A stretch of DNA of 10,791 nt from Clostridiales bacterium (GTDB taxonomy: Bacteria; Bacillota; Clostridia; Christensenellales; Aristaeellaceae): positions 1 through 10,791 of the forward strand of contig SFHU01000099.1 in the NCBI GenBank assembly GCA_004555535.1, given 5' to 3'. The notes below the pieces were generated by a model, which worked only from the letters and a program-made list of their open reading frames with translations, was not told the origin of the DNA and did no database searches. The position numbers were made by a program, and so were the translations under genes. Positions 6,408 to 10,791 of the stretch are shown piece after piece (positions within the stretch are counted from its first letter, which is position 1; each line of letters begins with the position of its first letter).

Positions 6408-6445
6408 AAGGGGCTTCCAAACCGGAAGCCCCTTGAGCTTTTTAT
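6408..6445. terminator. Bidirectional intrinsic terminator between merR and pepP
   Basis: AAGGGGCTTCC (6408-6418) pairs perfectly with GGAAGCCCCTT (6424-6434) around the loop AAACC. On the plus strand GAGCTTTTT follows; on the minus strand the stem runs into TTTTGC. It lies 20 bp after the merR stop and about 40 bp beyond the pepP stop, serving both convergent genes. Confidence 0.9.
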
Positions 6446-6471
6446 GCGTTTTTCATGGGGCCGGTGCGCGG

Positions 6472-8265
6472 TCAGATCGCCCGCGTCGCCTGCCTGAGCC
6501 ATTCGCGCTCTTCGTCGCTGCCCATCCGCTCAAGGAGCGACTCGCGCACAAAGGCGTGATACTCGTTGAGCCACGCGCGCTGCTTCGCGGTCATCTGCTC
6601 CGGCAGCACGGCATCCAGATCGATCGGGCAGCAGGTGATCGTCTCAAAGCCCATGAACTGGCCGTATTCGTTGTTTACCAGCTCGCGGCAGACCAGCTCG
6701 TTCTCCGTGCGGATGCCGTGGCTCCCCTCGATGTAGATGCCCGGCTCGTCGGTGGTGACCATGCCCTTTTCCAGCACCGTGTCCTCGCTGCGCGTCGCGG
6801 ACTTGTGCCAGCGGAAGCTGTTGGGACCCTCGTGGACGCTGAGCAGATAGCCGACGCCGTGGCCCGTGCCGCAGCGGTAGTCGATGTCCATGTCCCAGAT
6901 CGGCCCGCGCGCGAGGATGTCGAGCGCAATGCCGCTGCAGCCGTGCAGGAACCTTGCGCTCGCCAGGTTGATCATGCTGCAGAGCACGGCGGTGAAGTGC
7001 TTCTTCTGCTCCGGCGTGACCTCGCCCAGCGCGAACGTGCGGGTGATGTCGGTCGTGCCCTCGTAGTACTGCCCGCCGGAGTCGATGAGCAGCAGGTCGC
7101 GCGGCTCGAGCACGGCGTCCGTCTCAGGCGTGGCGCTGTAATGCATCATCGCCGCGTTGGCGCGGTAGGCGCAGATCGTGTTGAAGCTCGGGGAGATGAA
7201 GCCCTCCTGCTCCTGACGAAGTGTGAGCAGATGGTCGCTGACGCTGATCTCGCTCATCGGGATGCGGCCCACGTTGGTCTTGAGCCAGTACATCAGCCGG
7301 GTGACGGCCGCGCCGTCGCGCAGATGCGCCAGGCGGAGGTTGGCAAGCTCCGTCTCGTTCTTGACCGCCTTCATGACAAAGGCCGGGTTTTCATGCTGGA
7401 CGATCTCCGCCTGCGAAAGCGCCGCGCGCAGGGCGGCAGTCAGCTTGCTCTCGTCCGCCATCACGCGCGTGCCCGCCGGGAGCTTGGCCAGCTCCCCGGC
7501 AATCGCGCCGTATGCGCAGACGCGTACGCCCGCCTGCGCAAGCACATCGCGCAGCGCGCCGTCCGCCTTCGCGGGATCGACAAACCAGGCGGCGTCCTCC
7601 TGCGTCACGATGAGGTAGCTCATGACCACCGGCGTGTTGAGCACGTCGCCGCCGCGCACGTTGAGCGTCCAGGCGATGTCGTCGAGCACGTTGCACACGT
7701 GCACGTCCGCGCCCGCCTTGCGCATCTCCCGGCGGATCGCCTCCAGCTTCTCCTGCGCGCTGCGCCCCGCATAGCGCACATCCAGCGCGAAGGCCTTCGC
7801 CTGCGGCATCGGGGGCCGGTCCGCCCAGAGCGCGTCAAACCAGTCGCCCGTATCGGCGAGCGAGGCGCCCGCCTTTTTGAGCTTTTTGCCGAGCTCCGCG
7901 GCAAATTTCGCGCTGACAACGCCAAAGTCAACGCCGATCCTGCCGCCGCCCGCGGCCAGGCCCAGCACGTATTCCTCCATCGTCGGCACGCCCGCCGTGC
8001 CCATGCGCATCAGCGTGACGCCGCTGCCCTCGAGCTGGCGCTCCGCCTGGATGAAATAGCGTCCGTCGGCAAAGAGCGCCGCCTCCTCGCGCGCGACGAC
8101 CAGCGTGCCGGCCGAGCCGGTAAACCCGCAGAGCCACTCCCGGGTCTTGCAGTGATCCGCAATGTATTCGGAGGCGTGGCTGTCCGCCGTTGGCACGATC
8201 ACGGCCTCAAAGCCCTCCTCCGCCATTCTCCGTCTGAACGCGGCAAGCCGCTCCTGTACGTTCAT
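6472..8265 (-). CDS. Xaa-Pro aminopeptidase (aminopeptidase P), peptidase family M24
   Basis: A 597-residue metalloaminopeptidase that removes an N-terminal residue preceding proline. There is no signal peptide, so it is cytoplasmic. The length fits the long three-domain type (two creatinase-like domains, about 1-155 and 160-310, then the pita-bread catalytic domain from about 315), as in eukaryotic XPNPEP1, rather than the short bacterial PepP/PepQ. All five expected metal ligands are visible: D395 (LLLIDSGG), D406 (GTTDITRT), H469 (GTGHGVG), E507 (TTDEPGIYIEG) and E521 (GIRTENEL); H478 in SVHEGP is also conserved. The C-terminal tail (540-597) with CCPIDLDA and WLNEYH is typical of this type. 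AAAGGAGGAG nine bases before ATG 8265 sets the start. It has its own consensus promoter and is divergent from a LysR regulator. Confidence 0.93.
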   Translation of the reverse strand: MNVQERLAAFRRRMAEEGFEAVIVPTADSHASEYIADHCKTREWLCGFTGSAGTLVVAREEAALFADGRYFIQAERQLEGSGVTLMRMGTAGVPTMEEYVLGLAAGGGRIGVDFGVVSAKFAAELGKKLKKAGASLADTGDWFDALWADRPPMPQAKAFALDVRYAGRSAQEKLEAIRREMRKAGADVHVCNVLDDIAWTLNVRGGDVLNTPVVMSYLIVTQEDAAWFVDPAKADGALRDVLAQAGVRVCAYGAIAGELAKLPAGTRVMADESKLTAALRAALSQAEIVQHENPAFVMKAVKNETELANLRLAHLRDGAAVTRLMYWLKTNVGRIPMSEISVSDHLLTLRQEQEGFISPSFNTICAYRANAAMMHYSATPETDAVLEPRDLLLIDSGGQYYEGTTDITRTFALGEVTPEQKKHFTAVLCSMINLASARFLHGCSGIALDILARGPIWDMDIDYRCGTGHGVGYLLSVHEGPNSFRWHKSATRSEDTVLEKGMVTTDEPGIYIEGSHGIRTENELVCRELVNNEYGQFMGFETITCCPIDLDAVLPEQMTAKQRAWLNEYHAFVRESLLERMGSDEEREWLRQATRAI

Positions 8266-8298
8266 GGAAAAACTCCTCCTTTGCAAAAATCCGCCCCT

Positions 8299-8327
8299 AT
8301 TATACACCGCTGCCGGCGGGCGCTCAA
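8299..8327 (-). promoter_or_regulatory. Sigma-A-type promoter of the aminopeptidase gene
   Basis: On the minus strand TTGAGC (8322-8327) and a perfect TATAAT (8299-8304) are spaced by 17 bp. The predicted leader is about 27 nt and holds the AAAGGAGGAG ribosome binding site. A small dyad, CCGCG-N7-CGCGG (8337-8353), sits just upstream of the -35 box, where a LysR-type activator could bind. Confidence 0.8.
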
Positions 8328-8359
8328 TCCCCCGGCCCGCGCTTTTTTCGCGGTTTTCG

Positions 8360-8388
8360 TGGACAAACGGCGCTCCATCCCCTACAAT
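8360..8388 (+). promoter_or_regulatory. Sigma-A-type promoter of the lysR gene
   Basis: TGGACA (8360-8365, one base off TTGACA) and TACAAT (8383-8388) are separated by 17 bp. Initiation would fall near 8395, inside the first arm of the inverted repeat at 8392-8423, giving a leader of about 60 nt. Confidence 0.7.
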
Positions 8389-8391
8389 AAA

Positions 8392-8423
8392 GGCGGCCCT
8401 CGGGCCAATACGACGGGGCCGCC
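8392..8423. repeat. GC-rich inverted repeat at the lysR transcription start
   Basis: GGCGGCCC (8392-8399) and GGGCCGCC (8416-8423) are perfect complements around a 16-base centre. An alternative shorter pairing, GGCCC-TC-GGGCC, uses the first arm. No T-run follows, so it is not a terminator. Position at the predicted start site suggests an autoregulatory site or a leader stem. Confidence 0.45.
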
Positions 8424-8454
8424 CTCCGGCTCCGATGTCCACGGAGGCTCGCAA

Positions 8455-9375
8455 ATGAACACCCGCCACGCCCGCATCATCCTGACCACCCTGCACGAGG
8501 GCAGCTTCACCGCCGCCGCCCGCGCGCTGTATATCACCCAGCCGACGCTTTCGCAGACCGTGCGGCAGATCGAGAGCCAGTTCGGCGAGCCGATCTTCGT
8601 GCGGGGCCGCTCTCCGCTGGCGCTGACGCCCGCGGGGGAGCTCTATGTGCAGGCCGCCCGGCGCATTCTGCGCATCGAGACGCAGCTGGAGGATGCCATG
8701 CGTCAACTGCACGGCGCGTCGGAGGCCGCGCTGTACATCGGCACGATGCCCCATCGCGCCGGCGGACTGCTGCCGCAGGTGCTCGCCGACTTCAGGCGCA
8801 CCTATCCGGACACCGTCCTGCACGTGACCTCCGGATCGGAGGAAGCGCTCTGCACCATGCTCGAGCGCCGGGAACTGGACATGGCGTTCGTCTCCTGCGC
8901 GTCGCAGCGCAGTTCGCTCGTCTATCGCCAGATCGCTTCCGAGGAGATCGTCCTGCTCGCGGGCCGGCAGACGGCGCTCGCGCAGCGCATCTGCTCCGGC
9001 TCCACCATCCGCCTGTCCGAGGCGAGGGAGGAGCGCTTTGTCCTCCCGCCCGAGGACACCCCCATGCGCGCGCTCTTTTCCGGGCTCTTTGAGCAGGAGG
9101 GCTTCGCGCCGCAGATCAGCGTCATCTGCGATCTCTCCGAGACCGCGCGCCACTGCTGCGCCAGCGACGGTCTGGTGATGCTCAGCCCGTTCCTCTCCCT
9201 GCTGTGCGACGGCGGGATGATGTCCCGGCTCGCGCACTATCACCTCTACACGAAGGCCTATCTGCCCCCGCTCTTCATGGTGCATCCCTCCGGGGAGACG
9301 CCCTCGCCCGCCGCGGAGGCGCTCTTCACGCTCATCAGCAACCGCTTCCGCGCGATGACCGCCTACCGCGAATGA
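8455..9375 (+). CDS. LysR-family transcriptional regulator
   Basis: A 306-residue protein of normal LysR length. The N-terminal winged helix-turn-helix is clear (GSFTAAARALYITQPTLSQT, 16-35, then VRQIESQFGEPIFVRG and LTPAG at 58-61), followed by a linker helix (about 65-88). The C-terminal periplasmic-binding-like effector domain begins at AALYIGTMPH (91-100) and continues to about 300; the ligand cannot be read from sequence. GGAGG (8443-8447) lies seven bases before ATG 8455, which excludes the long in-frame extension upstream that merely shadows the aminopeptidase gene. It is divergent from the aminopeptidase gene across 189 bp, the classic arrangement in which a LysR protein regulates its neighbour and itself; regulation of that gene is inferred. 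Its stop codon lies one base from that of the convergent CcdA-thioredoxin gene. Confidence 0.92.
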   Translation: MNTRHARIILTTLHEGSFTAAARALYITQPTLSQTVRQIESQFGEPIFVRGRSPLALTPAGELYVQAARRILRIETQLEDAMRQLHGASEAALYIGTMPHRAGGLLPQVLADFRRTYPDTVLHVTSGSEEALCTMLERRELDMAFVSCASQRSSLVYRQIASEEIVLLAGRQTALAQRICSGSTIRLSEAREERFVLPPEDTPMRALFSGLFEQEGFAPQISVICDLSETARHCCASDGLVMLSPFLSLLCDGGMMSRLAHYHLYTKAYLPPLFMVHPSGETPSPAAEALFTLISNRFRAMTAYRE

Positions 9376-9376
9376 C

Positions 9377-10636
9377 TCATTCCCCGAGCAGCCGGCTCAC
9401 ATAGTCCCGCAGCGACTGCTCGTCGATCATCCCGACCCACGTGCCGAGCAGCTCGCCGTCTTCCGCGACGAAGACCGAGGTCGGAATGCTGCGCACGGCG
9501 TATGTGGCAGCCGCATGGCTGCCGTCGTCGAAATAGACCGGGAACGTGTAGCCTGCCTGCTCGACGAGCGCCTTGGCGTCCTCCTTGTCGTCAAAGCCGG
9601 CGCCGCACAGATCGACCATCATGAACTCGATGCGCTCGCCGTATTCCTGCCAGATGGTCTCAAAGAGCGGCATTTCCCGCTGACACGGGCCGCACCAGCT
9701 CGCGAAGAAGTTGACGATGACGGGCTTGCCCCGCTTCTCGCTCAGCCTGACGGTCTCGCCCGCCGCATCGAAGACGATAAAGTCCTTCGCCATGTTCTTC
9801 TGCACCGGCCCCGCCGGCTCCTTCGCGGGGGAGGCAGTCGGTTCAGGCGTCGGTTTGTCTGTCGGCTCATCGGCAATCGCTCCCGCAGCGGGATCGGGCG
9901 AGGGCTCCCCGCCCAGCCCCGTCCCCGGAGCCGGCGTCGCGACCGCCTGAGCGGATCCCCCCTGTGCGCCGGAGAGCAGCGACGGCAGGCGCGCATACAG
10001 TCCTGTCGCCATCAGCACGCCGACCACGATCAGGAACACGCCGCAGACGCGGTTGATCACGCCGTAGTGCCGCTTGATCCAGTCGAGCGCCCCCTTGAGC
10101 GCGTCGATGGCCAGCGCGCAGAGCACGAAGGGTACGGCCAGCCCCAGTCCATAGCAGAGCAGCAGGAGCGCGCCGGTCGCCGCGCTGCCCTGATTGGCGG
10201 CGAGCATCATCGCCGCACCGAGCATCGGCCCCGTGCACGGCGTCCAGCCGACGGAGAACAGCGCGCCCAGAAGCAGGCAGGAGACGCAGCCCGTCGGCTG
10301 AAAGCGCGCCGCGGGGCGCAGCGTCCTGTCGAGCGCGCCGATGTGCAGGATGCCGGTAAAGTGCAGTCCCAGCAGCACGATGATCACGCCGGTCACGATG
10401 GAGACCGCCCGCTGCCAGCGCACCAGCAGCGCGCCCAGCGTCCCGGCGAAGACGCCCAGCAGCACGAACACCAGCGTAAAGCCCAGCACAAAGCAGACAG
10501 CGCGCAGCAGCGTCCGTCCCCTGCGCGTCTCCCCCTCACCGCCGGTAAAGTAGAGCACATAGACCGGCAGCATCGGCAGCACGCAGGGCGAAACGAAGGA
10601 CATCAGTCCCTCCAGAAATGTCGTCAAAGCATCCAT
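9377..10636 (-). CDS. CcdA-thioredoxin (TlpA-like) fusion, transmembrane thiol-reductant protein
   Basis: A 419-residue membrane protein joining two parts. Residues 1-215 are a CcdA/DsbD-beta-type module with six predicted membrane helices (about 3-31, 43-71, 77-97, 118-146, 152-175, 192-215) and the redox pair C18 (SPCVLPMLP) and C134 (GWTPCTGPM). A disordered linker rich in Pro, Thr, Glu and Ala (about 224-280) leads to an extracytoplasmic thioredoxin/TlpA domain (about 283-419) with the active site WCGPC (314-318) and the cis-proline P385 (SIPTS). Known CcdA proteins accept electrons from cytoplasmic thioredoxin and pass them outward; here the receiving domain is built in. Possible clients are cytochrome c maturation, disulfide reduction or peroxide defence, none visible nearby. 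GAGGAG (10643-10648) precedes ATG 10636; the longer frame upstream overlaps the promoter. Confidence 0.9.
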   Translation of the reverse strand: MDALTTFLEGLMSFVSPCVLPMLPVYVLYFTGGEGETRRGRTLLRAVCFVLGFTLVFVLLGVFAGTLGALLVRWQRAVSIVTGVIIVLLGLHFTGILHIGALDRTLRPAARFQPTGCVSCLLLGALFSVGWTPCTGPMLGAAMMLAANQGSAATGALLLLCYGLGLAVPFVLCALAIDALKGALDWIKRHYGVINRVCGVFLIVVGVLMATGLYARLPSLLSGAQGGSAQAVATPAPGTGLGGEPSPDPAAGAIADEPTDKPTPEPTASPAKEPAGPVQKNMAKDFIVFDAAGETVRLSEKRGKPVIVNFFASWCGPCQREMPLFETIWQEYGERIEFMMVDLCGAGFDDKEDAKALVEQAGYTFPVYFDDGSHAAATYAVRSIPTSVFVAEDGELLGTWVGMIDEQSLRDYVSRLLGE

Positions 10637-10655
10637 AGCCGCTTCTCCTCTCCGC

Positions 10656-10674
10656 GGCGGCAACCGGGGCCGCC
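10656..10674 (-). other. Short GC-rich stem-loop in the ccdA-thioredoxin leader
   Basis: GGCGGC and GCCGCC pair around a seven-base loop just upstream of the GAGGAG ribosome binding site. No T-run follows. It could influence translation initiation, but such stems also arise by chance in GC-rich DNA. Confidence 0.3.
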
Positions 10675-10693
10675 CGGGTTTGTGATTTCCTTC

Positions 10694-10722
10694 ATTATAT
10701 ATGACAGCTTCCCGTTTGTAAA
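10694..10722 (-). promoter_or_regulatory. Sigma-A-type promoter of the ccdA-thioredoxin fusion
   Basis: On the minus strand TTTACA (10717-10722, one base off consensus) and a perfect TATAAT (10694-10699) are spaced by 17 bp. Initiation near 10688 gives a leader of about 50 nt. Beyond it to the right edge lie only about 70 bases, with an A-rich tract at 10761-10784 (T-rich on the minus strand) and no supported gene. Confidence 0.8.
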
Positions 10723-10791
10723 GCAAAACAGAGGAATGCGGCTTTTGACGGATCGTCGCAAGAAAATGAAAAAAAAAGAAAAAATGGGGTT

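Noticed and set aside
6400..8454. Upstream in-frame extension of the lysR gene, giving a 991-residue frame
   Set aside because: This part is antisense to the aminopeptidase, passes through a terminator and two promoters, and has no start signal. The LysR family length and GGAGG site fix the start at 8455.
8266..9285. Upstream in-frame extension of the aminopeptidase gene
   Set aside because: It is antisense to lysR and crosses the aminopeptidase promoter. The M24 domain structure begins at 8265 directly after AAAGGAGGAG.
10766..10791. Start of a lysine-rich protein (MKKKEKMG) at the right edge
   Set aside because: There is no ribosome binding site before the ATG and only eight codons are present in an A-rich tract, so coding cannot be supported.

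Overview
The window reads as chromosomal DNA from a GC-rich, anaerobic Gram-positive bacterium, most likely a gut-type member of the Clostridia. This assignment is an inference from several signs: strong AGGAGG-type ribosome binding sites, consensus sigma-A promoters (TATAAT/TATACT with 17-bp spacers) standing out in GC-rich DNA, short intergenic gaps with intrinsic terminators, and a signal-peptide-bearing FMN/FAD flavoprotein of the kind used for anaerobic respiration. No ribosomal RNA, tRNA, CRISPR array, insertion sequence or phage gene was seen.

Eight protein genes fill the window, with no gap over about 250 bp. From left to right they are: a 2-keto-3-deoxygluconate kinase (minus); divergent from it, a YbaK-type Cys-tRNA(Pro) deacylase (plus); then a single-subunit acetolactate synthase-like ThDP enzyme (plus) whose promoter lies just after the ybaK stop and whose leader begins with a long hairpin. 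A 34-bp perfect palindrome terminates this gene against a convergent, secreted FMN-binding/FAD-dependent reductase (minus). That reductase is divergent from a MerR-family regulator (plus). A bidirectional terminator separates merR from a convergent three-domain Xaa-Pro aminopeptidase (minus), which is divergent from a LysR-family regulator (plus). The lysR gene runs, with one base between stop codons, into a convergent CcdA-thioredoxin fusion (minus).

The part with the clearest self-contained logic is the flavoprotein/merR pair. The promoter facing the flavoprotein gene has the unusual 19-bp spacer typical of MerR-activated promoters, and a perfect 8+1+8 inverted repeat sits inside that spacer. 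Downstream, in the flavoprotein leader, is a second 35-bp inverted repeat. The flavoprotein keeps its FMN-attachment and FAD-binding motifs but lacks the arginine and histidine residues that bind fumarate in characterised fumarate reductases. The reading offered here is an inducible extracytoplasmic reductase for an unidentified small molecule, sensed by the MerR protein.

The CcdA-thioredoxin fusion would carry electrons across the membrane to extracytoplasmic thiols. The pepP/lysR pair is a second divergent regulator-target arrangement. The remaining genes (kdgK, ybaK, acetolactate synthase) look like ordinary single-gene units, each with its own promoter.
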